Assembly (NCBI RefSeq): GCF_000337415.1
Contig: NZ_AOJD01000077.1
Location: forward strand, 1-64,000
Length of the DNA: 64,000 bases
Source: Halorubrum tebenquichense DSM 14210
GTDB taxonomy: Archaea; Halobacteriota; Halobacteria; Halobacteriales; Haloferacaceae
Direction of reading: 5' to 3'
The notes beneath the pieces were generated by a model, which did no database searches, was not told the origin of the DNA, and saw only the letters and a program-made list of their open reading frames with translations. Within the stretch, counting starts at the first letter, position 1. Every line of letters starts with the position of its first letter. The translations under genes and the position numbers were made by a program. Shown piece after piece: positions 1 to 8,830 of the stretch.

Positions 1-75
1 CTCGACGAACTTACAACAGCGATCGACAGTGCTCTTGATCAGCTCTCGATTCCAAAAGTGAGTAATTATTTCTAG
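1..75 (+). CDS. C-terminal end of an IS630-type transposase (partial)
   Basis: The first 24 codons read in frame from the window edge to a TAG at 73-75, ending in the residues SIPKVSNYF. This C-terminal style (an acidic helix followed by a short hydrophobic tail) matches DDE_3/IS630-family transposases of haloarchaea as I remember them; the catalytic domain lies outside the window. It converges on the truncated phoU. The likely end of the element is the TA at 100-101, since IS630 elements insert at TA. Only the tail is visible, so the family is an inference. Confidence 0.5.
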   Translation, partial: LDELTTAIDSALDQLSIPKVSNYF

Positions 76-81
76 TAACTA

Positions 82-666
82 CTATAGCAGAACGATGGAT
101 ACGTCATCAAGCACCTGTTCAACACTCCACGGATCCTCCCCTGTTGCTTCCCGTTCGATGAGATCACGAACAACGCGTTGGCTCGCGCTGTGACAGAGAG
201 AGTCAATTTCGTCATCGCGTTCAGCAACCCGATAGCACATCGTAACATCCTCTGTCACGTACGCATCAAGCGAATCGGCGACCAATTCATGAGCCGCTGC
301 TCCGATATCGTAGAGTGCGACGTCCGAGACGGATTCTTGCTTCGCTGAGAGGGCATACCGCCCCAGATTCGTCGCTAAATCTCCAATTCGCTCAATATCG
401 GTGAGGATCTTGAACGAGGCGGCAATAAATCTGAGATCGCTTGCCACGGGTTGCTGGAGGGCAAAGAGATCGATACACGTTGACTCCAGTTCCAGATAGC
501 GCTGATTGATCTCCTCGTCCCCTTCGATAACGCTCTTTGCGGTCTCAGTATCGGTGTGTTCGAGTGCTGAAAGACTCTGATCGAGTCGCTCCAGCACCAG
601 TTCGCCCAGCTGCTGGACATCCTCTCGGAATTCGTTGAGCGACTCCTGGTAGTTCTCGCGGGGCAT
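82..666 (-). pseudogene. phoU: PhoU phosphate-signalling regulator, C-terminus lost to IS insertion
   Basis: PhoU binds metal through two helical-bundle repeats and modulates Pst uptake and phosphate signalling. The first repeat with its ERIGD...N metal motif (about residues 92-99) is intact. The second repeat stops at LDDVS followed by four foreign residues and TAG, exactly where family members continue with a second RDLERVGDHAVN-type motif. About 30-35 residues are therefore missing (194 aa against roughly 220-230). The start abuts the pstB stop with no gap, so it is the last gene of the pst operon. The junction lies beside the IS630-type tail at 1-75. Loss of the second metal site probably inactivates it. 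Confidence 0.85.
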
Positions 667-1503
667 CTACCCGAATTTGCCGGTGATGTAGTCCTCGACG
701 CGCTGTTCTTCGGGGTCCTCGAAGATCTTCGCCGTGTTGTCGTACTCGACAAGCTCACCGCCGGTGAGGAACACCGCCGTGCGGTCGGAGATCCGCGCCG
801 CCTGCTGCATGTTGTGGGTGACGATGATCACCGTGTACTCTTCGGCGAGGTCGTCGATGAGGTCCTCGATCTTCGAGGCTGCGACGGGGTCTAACGCCGA
901 GGTCGGCTCGTCCATCAGGATGACTTCTGGGTCGGGCGCGATCGCCCGGGCGATACAGAGCCTCTGTTGTTGCCCGCCGGAGAGGTCGAGCCCCGAGGAG
1001 CCGAGCTGGTCTTTTACCTCGTCCCACAGCGCCGCGCGCTTCAGCGACTCCTCGACGCGGGCGTCGATGTCGCCGTCGAACCCCTGTATCTTCAGGCCGT
1101 ACGCGACGTTCTCGCGGATCGACTTCGGGAACGGGTTCGGCTTCTGGAACACGATTCCGATCTTTCGACGCAGGGCGACAGGGTCGACGTCGTCGTCGTA
1201 CACGTTTTTCCCGTCGAACTCGATGTCGCCCTCGACCCGGCAGACATCGATCATGTCGTTCATTCGGTTGATACACCGGAGGAACGTCGACTTGCCGCAG
1301 CCCGACGGACCGATCAGCGCGGTCACGTCGTGTTCGTTTATCTCCATCGAGACGTCGTTGATCGCCTGTTCCTCGCCGTAGTAGACGTCGAGATTTCGCG
1401 CCTCGATGACGGTGTCTCGGGCGTTGAGGGGAGCCTCTCCGCGGCCCTCGTCACCTGTCTCGATTGTCGTCTGAATCTTTGGGGAAGTGTCTGATTCGCT
1501 CAT
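667..1503 (-). CDS. pstB: Phosphate ABC transporter ATPase PstB
   Basis: ATP-hydrolysing subunit of the high-affinity phosphate importer, cytoplasmic face. Visible motifs: Walker A GPSGCGKS (residues 65-72), the PstB-typical Q-loop FQKPNPFP (about 119-126), ABC signature LSGGQ (174-178), Walker B VILMDEP (194-200) and switch His230. At 278 aa it is slightly longer than bacterial PstB because of a 30-residue acidic N-terminal extension common in haloarchaea. It follows pstA with a 3-nt gap and directly abuts phoU, so it is co-transcribed with both. Confidence 0.97.
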   Translation of the reverse strand: MSESDTSPKIQTTIETGDEGRGEAPLNARDTVIEARNLDVYYGEEQAINDVSMEINEHDVTALIGPSGCGKSTFLRCINRMNDMIDVCRVEGDIEFDGKNVYDDDVDPVALRRKIGIVFQKPNPFPKSIRENVAYGLKIQGFDGDIDARVEESLKRAALWDEVKDQLGSSGLDLSGGQQQRLCIARAIAPDPEVILMDEPTSALDPVAASKIEDLIDDLAEEYTVIIVTHNMQQAARISDRTAVFLTGGELVEYDNTAKIFEDPEEQRVEDYITGKFG

Positions 1504-1506
1504 TGG

Positions 1507-3129
1507 TTAGTTCTCGCGTCCGTATTTGTTCCGGATAACGATCGCCGTCGCGTTCATCAGCAGCATCAGTATCAGTAACACCACAGCCGCCGCGGGAACG
1601 ACCCCGTGCCGGAACTCGGGCTTCGCGTTCGCCGACGCAGCGAAGATCTGGAGTGGGAGTGCCGTCCCGCTGGAGAACAGCCCGCTCGGCGGGCTGTACG
1701 TCGTCGTGGCTATCGCGATGATGACGAGTGGGGCGGTCTCACCGATCGCCCGTGCCAACGCGAGGATCGTCCCGGTGAGGGTGCCGGGGATCGCCTCCGG
1801 CAAGACGACTTCGCGGAGCGTCTGCCACCGACTCGCCCCCATGCCGTACGACCCCTGCCGAAGGTCGTCGGGGACGGACCGCAGTGCCTCCTGCGTCGAG
1901 ACGATGACGATAGGGAGGATGAGCAGTCCGAGGGTCCCGGACGCTGTGACGACGATCCCAGTTCCGAACCCAAGCGTCCGCCGGAAGAGCGCGAGTCCGA
2001 GCAGCCCGTACACGACCGACGGAACACCGGCCAGGTTCGAGATGTTCACCTCCAAGATCGTCGCGAGTCGCCCGCGAAGCCCGGTGTCCGGCGCGTACTC
2101 CTCCAAGTAGATGGCTGCGCCGATCCCGACCGGGAACGCGAGAACTGCCATGAAGCCGACGATGATGATAGATCCGACGATCTGTGGATAGACCCCCGCG
2201 TTACTCGCAGTCAGCCCGTCCCACGACTGTAAGAGGAGGTTCGGCGTGAGGAAGGAGTCCGGACTCCGGATCCCGAATTGGTCAACGACCGCGGCACCGA
2301 GCAGCGTGCCGCCGAGGAGGACGAACGGTCCCGCGACGCCGACACGTCCCTCCGGGTCCGTCCGGACCGACCGCCAGAGGACGTAGCCGGTGGGAACGAT
2401 GAACGCCGAATAAAGGACGACCAGAAGCGACGCGTTGGCCCCGGTAACGATCGACGCCACGGCGACGGCGAGGCCACCGGCAGCGACAATCCCTCCGGCG
2501 AGAGCACCGGAACGGCGACCGCGACGGGATGCGGTCAACGTCCAGACGAGGAGCGCCGCCGGAACGGTGACGAGGCCGAAGTACAGGATCCACTCCGCGG
2601 CGACGCCGATCGGCCCCCGGACAAAGTCGTACAGTAGCGCCGCGACGGCGACACCGACGATGATCGACGCGGGGATGGCCGGCCCGGTGTATGTCCGGTC
2701 CTCCGTCGTCCGGTCGTACGCTAAGACGAGTGCCGGCGGAAGCGATGCGAAGAAGGCGTAGGTGAACACGTCGTAGGGACTGAGCGAGTCGACGACGGCA
2801 TAGGTGACGAGAGCCAGAAGGAGCCCGCCGAACACCGCCGCGAACGCCTTCGCGTTCGTCTCCCGGACTGCCGGTCTCCGACGGGCGTACAGCGTGAACG
2901 CGGCCGTCGGCCCAACGAGTGTACCGAGGTAGACGAGGAACCACGCGGGCGACGCGGTTTCGGGCTGGAACGCGTCACTCGAGATCTGTACGAACAACGC
3001 GAGCACCGCGAGGATGCCGACGAGCGTCGCCGCGACGAGCGCGACCTCGAAGAGCTGTCCCTTCAGCTGCTGGAGCCGGAGTGCCGTGCTTCGTCCGAGT
3101 TGGTCGCTGGTAGTTTCTTCCGTTTCCAT
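1507..3129 (-). CDS. pstA: Phosphate ABC transporter permease PstA
   Basis: Inner permease of the Pst importer. The C-terminal half (about residues 310-540) is the canonical binding-protein-dependent permease domain, with the conserved loop around GMGASRWQTLREVVLPEAIPG. The N-terminal 250 residues add several further hydrophobic segments, making the protein (540 aa) nearly twice the bacterial length of about 290; long PstA proteins are known in haloarchaea. It starts 1 nt after the pstC stop, which indicates tight operon coupling. High GC and intact. Confidence 0.95.
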   Translation of the reverse strand: METEETTSDQLGRSTALRLQQLKGQLFEVALVAATLVGILAVLALFVQISSDAFQPETASPAWFLVYLGTLVGPTAAFTLYARRRPAVRETNAKAFAAVFGGLLLALVTYAVVDSLSPYDVFTYAFFASLPPALVLAYDRTTEDRTYTGPAIPASIIVGVAVAALLYDFVRGPIGVAAEWILYFGLVTVPAALLVWTLTASRRGRRSGALAGGIVAAGGLAVAVASIVTGANASLLVVLYSAFIVPTGYVLWRSVRTDPEGRVGVAGPFVLLGGTLLGAAVVDQFGIRSPDSFLTPNLLLQSWDGLTASNAGVYPQIVGSIIIVGFMAVLAFPVGIGAAIYLEEYAPDTGLRGRLATILEVNISNLAGVPSVVYGLLGLALFRRTLGFGTGIVVTASGTLGLLILPIVIVSTQEALRSVPDDLRQGSYGMGASRWQTLREVVLPEAIPGTLTGTILALARAIGETAPLVIIAIATTTYSPPSGLFSSGTALPLQIFAASANAKPEFRHGVVPAAAVVLLILMLLMNATAIVIRNKYGREN

Positions 3130-3130
3130 G

Positions 3131-4132
3131 TCAGTATTCCTCCCGGAACCGCCGGCGGACCAGTTCTGCGAGGACGTTCATCGTTAGCGTGATCGCGAAC
3201 AGTGTCATGCCGAGCGCGAACATCGCCTCGTAGGTGGGACCGGTGCCGAGGGAGTCCGCACCGGCGATCTGGACCATCGCTGCCGTGATGGTCTGGCTCG
3301 ACTCTGCGAGGTTGCGGAGGACGTTCGGGAAGTACGGCATCTGCGGGCTCATGCCCATCGCCATCGTGACGGCCATCGTCTCGCCGATCGCCCGCGAGAT
3401 CGCGAGCACGTACGACGCGACAATGCCGGAGGTCGCCGACGGAACGACGATCCGCGTCGAGACATCGAACTTCGTCGATCCGAGCCCGTACCCGCCCTGT
3501 CGGAGGCTGTCCGGGACCGCACTCAATGCGTCCTCGCTGATAGAGGAGACCATCGGGATGATCATGATCCCGACGACGACGCTCGCCGACAGCGCGTTGA
3601 ACGTGCCGAGCGACGGCATGACGAACGTGAACTCCGGGAGAACGGGGACGCCCGGCGGAATAATCTGTGCGGAGAACGGGAGAAAGCGGTCGATCATCGG
3701 CGTGACGTACACGAGCGCCATGTAGCCGTAAATGACGGTCGGCACGCCGGCAAGGATCTCCAGAGACGGTTTCAGTATCGACCGCGCCTTGTCGCTCGCG
3801 TACTCGCTGAGATATATCGCCGCCGCCAGGCCGATCGGCAGCGCGATCACCGCCGAAAAGACGGTGACGATGAGCGTCCCGCTTATCAGCGGAAGCACGC
3901 CGTAGTCTTGGGCGATGACAGGACTCCAACTCGTGCCAGTGAAGTACATGATCGGCGATATCTCCGACCAGAACGAGAGGGCACGTCCCGACAGTGCTAG
4001 GATAATTCCGACAGTCACGACGATCGTCAAGACGGCACACGCCGCGATCAGGCGGCCGTAGAGCCGCTCCTTACGGACGACGAATCCGCTTCGTTGGAGC
4101 GACCCGACCCCGCTCTCCGGTTCGTTGCTCAT
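3131..4132 (-). CDS. pstC: Phosphate ABC transporter permease PstC
   Basis: Partner permease of PstA. It has about six hydrophobic segments and the conserved EAA-type loop near GLGSTKFDVSTRIVVPSA (about residue 215-235), which contacts PstB. Length 333 aa is normal. It sits 47 nt after pstS and 1 nt before pstA on the same strand. The short N-terminal tail before the first membrane segment contains RKERL, consistent with an inside-positive orientation. Nothing is missing. Confidence 0.95.
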   Translation of the reverse strand: MSNEPESGVGSLQRSGFVVRKERLYGRLIAACAVLTIVVTVGIILALSGRALSFWSEISPIMYFTGTSWSPVIAQDYGVLPLISGTLIVTVFSAVIALPIGLAAAIYLSEYASDKARSILKPSLEILAGVPTVIYGYMALVYVTPMIDRFLPFSAQIIPPGVPVLPEFTFVMPSLGTFNALSASVVVGIMIIPMVSSISEDALSAVPDSLRQGGYGLGSTKFDVSTRIVVPSATSGIVASYVLAISRAIGETMAVTMAMGMSPQMPYFPNVLRNLAESSQTITAAMVQIAGADSLGTGPTYEAMFALGMTLFAITLTMNVLAELVRRRFREEY

Positions 4133-4179
4133 ATGATTGGTGAAATATAACGTGTGTACACAGCGTTCCCCTTCGGGTT

Positions 4180-5259
4180 CTACGCGCTGTACTCGTAGTC
4201 GCCGGCGATCGCCTCTTCGAGGGCGGCGAGGTTGTCCTCGACCATCTGGTCGTTGGCCGGGACGTAGCCGATATCGTTGGCGATGTAGTCCTCGTCGGAC
4301 TCGTTGATGTAGTACTCGATGAACTCCTGGAGGTGATTCTTCTCCTGGATCTTGCCCATGTGGCCGTAGGTGAACAGCGGGCGAGCGAGCGGGTAGTTCC
4401 CGCTCTTCGCGCCTTCGAGGCTCGGTTCGACCGGGTCACTGCCGCCCTCAATGAGGCTGAGCGCCTTGACGGAGTCCGGGTTGTTCACGTAGTACGCGAA
4501 GGGGAGGTACCCGAACGCATACTCGTTGCCCTGAACGCCCTGCGCGATCAGGTCGTCCTCCTCGGTGCCCTCGAAGTCCTCGCGGATCGGCTGGTCCGCT
4601 TCCGTCTCTCCGATGACCGTCTCGGTGAAGTAATCGTACGTCCCCGACGTGCTCGCCGGTCCGTAGAGGTCGAACGGCTCGTCGGGCCAGTCCGAGTTGA
4701 CGTCGCTCCACATTTCCGGCGCGGTGTCCGGCGACCAGATGGTCTTGAGGTCCTCCAGCGAGATCGAGTCGATGAAGTCGGCCTCGTTGTTGACGACCAC
4801 GGTGAGCGCGTCCTGCGCGAGGAAGAACTCGACCGGTTCGATGCCGTTGTCGCGGCACCGCTGGAGCTCGTCGTCTTGGATCGGTCGACTCGCGTTGTTC
4901 ATGTCGCTGTCACCGGGGATGAAGACGTTCTCGAACCCGCCACCGCTGCCGTCGCGAGTGAGGTTGAAGCCTACGTCCGGGTTCTGCTCGGCGAACTGAC
5001 GAGTGACCTCTTGGGCGACCGGGTAGACGGTACTGCTCCCGGAGATTCGGATATCGCCGGAGAGCGTCTCGGAGCCGCCGTCAGAGCCGTCAGAGCCGTC
5101 AGAGCCGTCGGAGCCGTCAGAGCCGTCAGAGCCGTCGGAGCCGTCGCCGCCGCTGTCAGACGTACAGCCCGCGACCGCTAGCGCCCCCGCACCGGCGAGC
5201 GCCGCGAGCGATTTCCGCCGTGTGATACTGTTCGCGTCCGCGTCATGGCTTGGTGCCAT
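4180..5259 (-). CDS. pstS: Phosphate-binding lipoprotein PstS
   Basis: Extracellular phosphate-binding component. With the ATG at 5259 the protein begins with a Tat signal (SITRRKSLAALAGAG) and a lipobox ending AVAGC, then a flexible linker of repeated Gly-Ser-Asp, then the PBP-like_2 domain with SGSSTVYP (the phosphate-binding N-terminus seen in PstS) and a DGSGGG motif. An in-frame GTG at 5283 would add eight residues before the signal, so I prefer 5259. First gene of pstS-C-A-B-phoU. Lipid-anchored binding proteins are the rule in haloarchaea. Confidence 0.95.
   Translation of the reverse strand: MAPSHDADANSITRRKSLAALAGAGALAVAGCTSDSGGDGSDGSDGSDGSDGSDGSDGSDGGSETLSGDIRISGSSTVYPVAQEVTRQFAEQNPDVGFNLTRDGSGGGFENVFIPGDSDMNNASRPIQDDELQRCRDNGIEPVEFFLAQDALTVVVNNEADFIDSISLEDLKTIWSPDTAPEMWSDVNSDWPDEPFDLYGPASTSGTYDYFTETVIGETEADQPIREDFEGTEEDDLIAQGVQGNEYAFGYLPFAYYVNNPDSVKALSLIEGGSDPVEPSLEGAKSGNYPLARPLFTYGHMGKIQEKNHLQEFIEYYINESDEDYIANDIGYVPANDQMVEDNLAALEEAIAGDYEYSA
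5081..5144. repeat. 9-nt tandem repeat encoding the Gly-Ser-Asp linker of PstS
   Basis: About seven units of TCAGAGCCG or TCGGAGCCG lie in tandem inside pstS and encode repeated GSD tripeptides. Such acidic, flexible linkers separate the lipid anchor from the binding domain in haloarchaeal lipoproteins. The near-identical DNA units make the linker prone to length change by slippage. Confidence 0.8.
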
Positions 5260-5283
5260 TGACTGAATGCGAGCAGAGTACAC

Positions 5284-5312
5284 TTAAGTCATTTAATATG
5301 AGTGATATATGC
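5284..5312 (-). promoter_or_regulatory. Candidate pstS promoter
   Basis: Upstream of the preferred pstS ATG the minus strand carries AT-rich stretches, CATATTAAAT and CATATATCA, about 30-50 nt before the start. That spacing suits an archaeal TATA box with a short or absent leader. No Shine-Dalgarno sequence precedes the ATG. Placement is by eye only. Confidence 0.35.
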
Positions 5313-5417
5313 CCGTCATGAGCCACAGATACGGGTCACGTGTCCCACATAGTGATGATATATCTACGTAGTCGTATAGAGGAACATAGTCCACTCTGGA
5401 TTACTATTTCGGGAAAA

Positions 5418-5916
5418 TTGACATCCTCCTCCGCCTGAAGGCGGAGGAATCCCGGAGCGTTGGGAGTTTCAGGTTCGCAACCATGGACGCCAGTTTCTTC
5501 TTCGGGAACCCGTTTAACCCATCACGAAACGGTGGCTGACTAGCCGTGCCAAGCGACTGTTACTCCTATCCTCAGCGTTGTTGACTCTCATCTGTTGTTT
5601 TTGCCAGCAGGGAGCCAACACCGCTTCGACAGACTCGGAGTTACCTTTGAGGCTTACTCAACCAACAGGCACAAGACGAACGCTTCTAGCATTCGCGTTC
5701 ACCGTGTTGGCGTTTCGGATACTGTCTCATTAGTGGCGGATAGACCGCCTCCGAAGGCCGTTCGGAATCGCTCCGTTCCGACCTAACCTTACACCCTATT
5801 ACGGAGTGGCATTACTTGAAATTACGGATTGGAAACTCGGGAGGCATCGACTAGTGGTTCGTGTCGAGGAGTGTCGGATTCATCCTGCGGCTAAAGCCGC
5901 AGGTATTTTGCTTGAT
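5418..5916. mobile_element. IS200/IS605-type end pair without a transposase (MITE-like remnant)
   Basis: Two strong hairpins bracket a stretch of about 450 nt: 5427-5448 (stem TCCTCCGCC, loop TGAA) and 5884-5903 (stem CCTGCGGC, loop TAAA). Both hairpin types are what I remember at the two ends of haloarchaeal IS200/IS605 (TnpB-carrying) elements, where single-stranded palindromes are recognised by the Y1 transposase. No TnpA or TnpB reading frame survives between them; the longest frame, 5595-5786, shows no domain. It separates pstS from the next genes and fills most of the 670-nt gap. Confidence 0.5.
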
Positions 5917-5954
5917 TCTGTGTAAACGGATAGCTACACGGCCACAGATAACGA

Positions 5955-6149
5955 ATGGCTACGATTGGCAAGTACACGATTTTATCTCAGGATGGATTTT
6001 TCGGATGGGCTGAGACCGGGTTTTCCGGCTGTGAGATGGAAATTAAACGCATAAAACCTACAGACGGTACACTTTGGCTCTACTTCTTGAACGGATCCTG
6101 TGAAGCTAGTGTGGTTCTTGAGTCTGCAATGCAGAACTCACAGGAGTGA
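5955..6149 (+). CDS. Small hypothetical protein (64 aa)
   Basis: An ATG at 5955 opens a 64-residue frame ending in an acidic tail. The sequence has an alternating hydrophobic pattern (ATIGKYTILSQ, LWLYFLNG) suggestive of a small beta-rich fold and contains two Cys. I do not recognise the family. It lies between the IS200/IS605 remnant and the AbrB-PhoU gene on the same strand as the latter, 220 nt away. An alternative is that this is spurious sequence flanking the IS. Confidence 0.4.
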   Translation: MATIGKYTILSQDGFFGWAETGFSGCEMEIKRIKPTDGTLWLYFLNGSCEASVVLESAMQNSQE

Positions 6150-6369
6150 TCAGTAGCAACTGGATCACGTGTACGAAGTGAGTATATCGAGTTTCGAGTG
6201 CCCTCTCGTACTAAGAGTATATGCCACTATGTACTCATCAGAACCATATGTTTGTATCATAGCAGCAATTAACACAGAACTCCTGAATTCTGTATATGAA
6301 TCTCAAACCATCGCTCCATAGAGGGCCACAGAAATATGAACAATTACACGTTAGTTTGATCAACCAGCT

Positions 6370-7365
6370 ATGGAAACACGCAAGGTACAAATTACGGGCG
6401 GATCCACATTCACGGTTTCGCTCCCGAAAGAATGGGCAACAGAAATTGATCTTGAGACGGGCGATACGCTTCATCTCTTTCCACGTGATCGAACACTAAT
6501 TATTGAACCAGATAGGGGCGATGAATTCTGGGACACGGAAGTCGATATTGATGATTTTTCGAAAACGCAAGTTCGACGAACGATCCAAGCACTGTATACG
6601 ACCGGATTTAATCGTATCACCCTCTCTGCCTCGACAGATCTGAGCAGTAATCGAAGAGTGATTTCTGTGACAGCTCGAAACCTGATCGGTCTCGAAACAT
6701 TCGAATCAACGGAGACACAAATCACACTTCAGAGTCTCCTCGACTCGACGACTGTCTCCGTTGAACAATCGGCGATTCAACTTCGGCAAATAGCACTCTC
6801 TATGCACGAGGATGCAGTTACTGCACTTCTCGAACAGGACGGTAATCTTGCTGAACACATCGTCGAACAAGATAATCAAGTTGACCGGTTGTATGCCATG
6901 ATTTCTCGACACTTCCAGCGGTCGCTGGTCAGTCTTCAGGAAACCGAGGAGCTTGAGTTAGACCAGTCTGAGCTCTACGACTACCAGACGACAGCCCGAC
7001 AGTTGGAACGGGTGGCCGATCACGCCGAAAAAATAGCGAACCTTGTGACACAGTTCGAGAACCCACCATCGACTAATTTTGCCGAAGAGATTGAGATAAA
7101 AGCTGAAGCGTCCAGGAGGATCGTTGAACAGGCCACGAGTACGATCATCGGAGAGGCTGATATTGAAACTGCTCACAACGCACTTGACCGTCGAGATGAT
7201 CTCACCACAGAACTCCAAAACCTCGAACGAAAACTCCATAATCAAGATATTCCTGAAAGTCACCTGATCGCGCTCATGCTCGACAGTCTGACGCGAACTG
7301 CCGAATACGGCGGGAATATCGCCGAAACAGCACTCCAGACTGCCGCCCGAGAACGCCGCCTCTGA
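6370..7365 (+). CDS. AbrB-PhoU phosphate uptake regulator
   Basis: Residues 1-48 form a SpoVT-AbrB swapped-hairpin DNA-binding domain (METRKVQITGGSTFTVSLPKEW, then GDTLHLFPRD). The rest is PhoU-like helical repeats, with acidic metal-site motifs such as LERVADHAEKIANL near residue 215. Haloarchaeal proteins of this layout are considered transcriptional regulators of phosphate genes, with PhoU sensing and AbrB binding DNA. Length 331 aa is typical. Its place between pst and ppk supports that role. It may partly compensate for the truncated phoU. The stop codon lies in a 12-bp palindrome (7361-7372). Confidence 0.85.
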   Translation: METRKVQITGGSTFTVSLPKEWATEIDLETGDTLHLFPRDRTLIIEPDRGDEFWDTEVDIDDFSKTQVRRTIQALYTTGFNRITLSASTDLSSNRRVISVTARNLIGLETFESTETQITLQSLLDSTTVSVEQSAIQLRQIALSMHEDAVTALLEQDGNLAEHIVEQDNQVDRLYAMISRHFQRSLVSLQETEELELDQSELYDYQTTARQLERVADHAEKIANLVTQFENPPSTNFAEEIEIKAEASRRIVEQATSTIIGEADIETAHNALDRRDDLTTELQNLERKLHNQDIPESHLIALMLDSLTRTAEYGGNIAETALQTAARERRL

Positions 7366-7372
7366 TATCAGA
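7361..7372. repeat. 12-bp palindrome TCTGATATCAGA, copy 1
   Basis: Perfect palindrome overlapping the stop of the AbrB-PhoU gene. The identical 12-mer recurs at 25441-25452, downstream of the first ArsC-like gene, with a partial copy at 25398-25405. It is not GC-rich and lacks a T tract, so a classical terminator is unlikely. Confidence 0.5.
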
Positions 7373-7440
7373 TCCGCTAAACGATATAAAACGCCGTCAA
7401 ACTACAGATCCCGGATGCAATATATAGCGTCCAATAGTGG

Positions 7441-7477
7441 TTTAACCCCGTATATACATCAATTATAATGGGTTAAA
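7441..7477. repeat. Inverted repeat TTTAACCC / GGGTTAAA upstream of the DUF7260-like gene
   Basis: TTTAACCC at 7441-7448 pairs perfectly with GGGTTAAA at 7470-7477 across a 21-nt AT-rich spacer that itself holds TATA-like sequence. It lies 36 nt before the first possible codon of the DUF7260-like gene, a plausible operator and promoter position. Function is inferred from position only. Confidence 0.35.
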
Positions 7478-7512
7478 TCCCCGTAATTATAGATGGCTAT
7501 TCAGGGATAGTA

Positions 7513-8340
7513 GTGACAATCACACTCGAAGAGCAGTCACTTGACGAGACGTTTGACTAGATCTACCAAGTACTTCGTAGGGAGCGAAACCGCACGGAAA
7601 CCGAGTGTGAAGCGTTTGAGGCGTTCGCGAACAGAATCGCTGAATTACAGCCGTCGAACGCGCCGTCAACAGCGAATCCAGTATCCGATGGATTCAACGC
7701 AGTAGGTGGTGCTAGAGCACTCGAATCACGCCCGCTGTCTACACCATCTACTACTGATTATCTCGCTACGATCAGGGACGCCTACGAAGAGACAGTTATG
7801 AGCGTCCCATTCTACGAGACGGAATACGACGACACGTACGAGAAAAGTGTGTATGAAGAATTCGGTCAAGAAGTTGCAATAGTACTAACACAAGGATCCC
7901 AATTCAATCGCACGGTCAAACAAATTCTCCTCGAAAAAGTCGAGAAAGCTCAAGCAGAACGAGAAGCGTTGATCGACACCTGCGACCACGAACACGAATC
8001 GGTCACTCAAGCGGCTTCCGTTCTGGAACCGATTTACAATGAACTCCGATCTTACGATTCCATCCCGTTAGACAAGCAAGAATTCGGCGCGCTAGATGCC
8101 TATCGGACCCGACTACAGACGATGAAGGATAAATGTGAACAAGCGGCCGCCGCACGTCAAGCCACAATCAACCACCACCGGACAGAATATAACCTGTCTG
8201 TTGAGATTCCAGATATCTGTACGTATTTGTACAAAACGTTCGAAACGGACTATCCCGTCTTATTTCTCTGTAGCGAACTCACTCGGAAAATCAAGAATTA
8301 TCGCCACCAAGTAGAACACGCAATGAGTACTTGCCCGTGA
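7513..8340 (+). pseudogene. DUF7260-like haloarchaeal protein with an in-frame amber codon
   Basis: From a GTG at 7513 one reading frame runs to 8340 (275 codons), interrupted by a single TAG at 7558-7560 (codon 16). Residues on both sides fit the haloarchaeal DUF7260-type coiled-coil family I remember: an N-terminal helix with RRERNRTETE, a variable linker, the AYEETVMSVPFYETEYDD block and long acidic helices. Either the gene is dead, or translation restarts downstream; the first ATG is 7798, giving a 180-aa C-terminal protein lacking 95 residues. Function of the family is unknown. Confidence 0.65.
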
Positions 8341-8403
8341 ACTACCCCTGCCTACTCCTTGTGGACGAAGAAACCCAAAATAGCCGTCAATAGACCTCTG
8401 TAT

Positions 8404-8416
8404 CGGGTTATTTGTA
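8404..8416 (+). promoter_or_regulatory. Shared 13-mer CGGGTTATTTGTA, copy 1
   Basis: The motif sits 23 nt before the ATG at 8439 and recurs exactly upstream of ppk1 at 9255-9267. TTATTTGTA resembles a haloarchaeal TATA region and the preceding CGGG could be a BRE-like or regulator site. Two identical 13-mers in front of neighbouring genes suggest co-regulation; this is inference. Confidence 0.4.
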
Positions 8417-8438
8417 TCTTGCACGTATTCACTCGCGT

Positions 8439-8786
8439 ATGCCACGCGCCCTTCTCATCGGGTGTCCAGTCTGTGGTTCGGTTCGAGCGCTTAAGGGCAA
8501 GCGAAGCGGGCATTCGAAAAGTACCCTGTGCGCGACCGCTCGAGAACACCTCCGCGACCACAATCTCACCGAAAGCAAGACCGCAATTCGGAAACACCAA
8601 CTGATTGCGGAATCAGTTGAACTCCTCGTCACAGCGACCGAGTTCGATCAGCTTCCGATCGAGGAGTGGCAGCCCCGTACCGCCACGGAACTTCCGAATA
8701 AGGTCTTGACAGGTGGAGACACATCCGCCACCACGAACGCATCACCGGATAAAGCGTCGGCATCTCTGTCCTTCGGCCGAGAGTAA
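8439..8786 (+). CDS. Haloarchaeal protein with N-terminal CPVC motif
   Basis: ATG at 8439 gives 115 aa. The N-terminus holds CPVCGS followed later by a lone Cys (TLCATARE), which looks like part of a metal site, then a basic helical segment (REHLRDHNLTESKTAIRKHQ) and a low-complexity Thr/Ser/Ala tail. I do not recognise a named family. An upstream in-frame codon at 8412 would overlap the putative promoter motif, so 8439 is preferred. It lies between the DUF7260-like gene and ppk1, both plus strand, and shares a promoter-like 13-mer with ppk1. Confidence 0.55.
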   Translation: MPRALLIGCPVCGSVRALKGKRSGHSKSTLCATAREHLRDHNLTESKTAIRKHQLIAESVELLVTATEFDQLPIEEWQPRTATELPNKVLTGGDTSATTNASPDKASASLSFGRE

Positions 8787-8830
8787 GTATCAACTGAACC
8801 ACTTCAAATGATCACCGCCTCAAACAGAAC

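Noticed and set aside
5081-5144. Tandem repeats in pstS as regulatory DNA
   Set aside because: They encode an acidic GSD linker in frame, sufficient explanation.
5595-5786. 63-codon frame inside the IS200/IS605-like remnant
   Set aside because: No domain, no promoter; lies between the two end hairpins.
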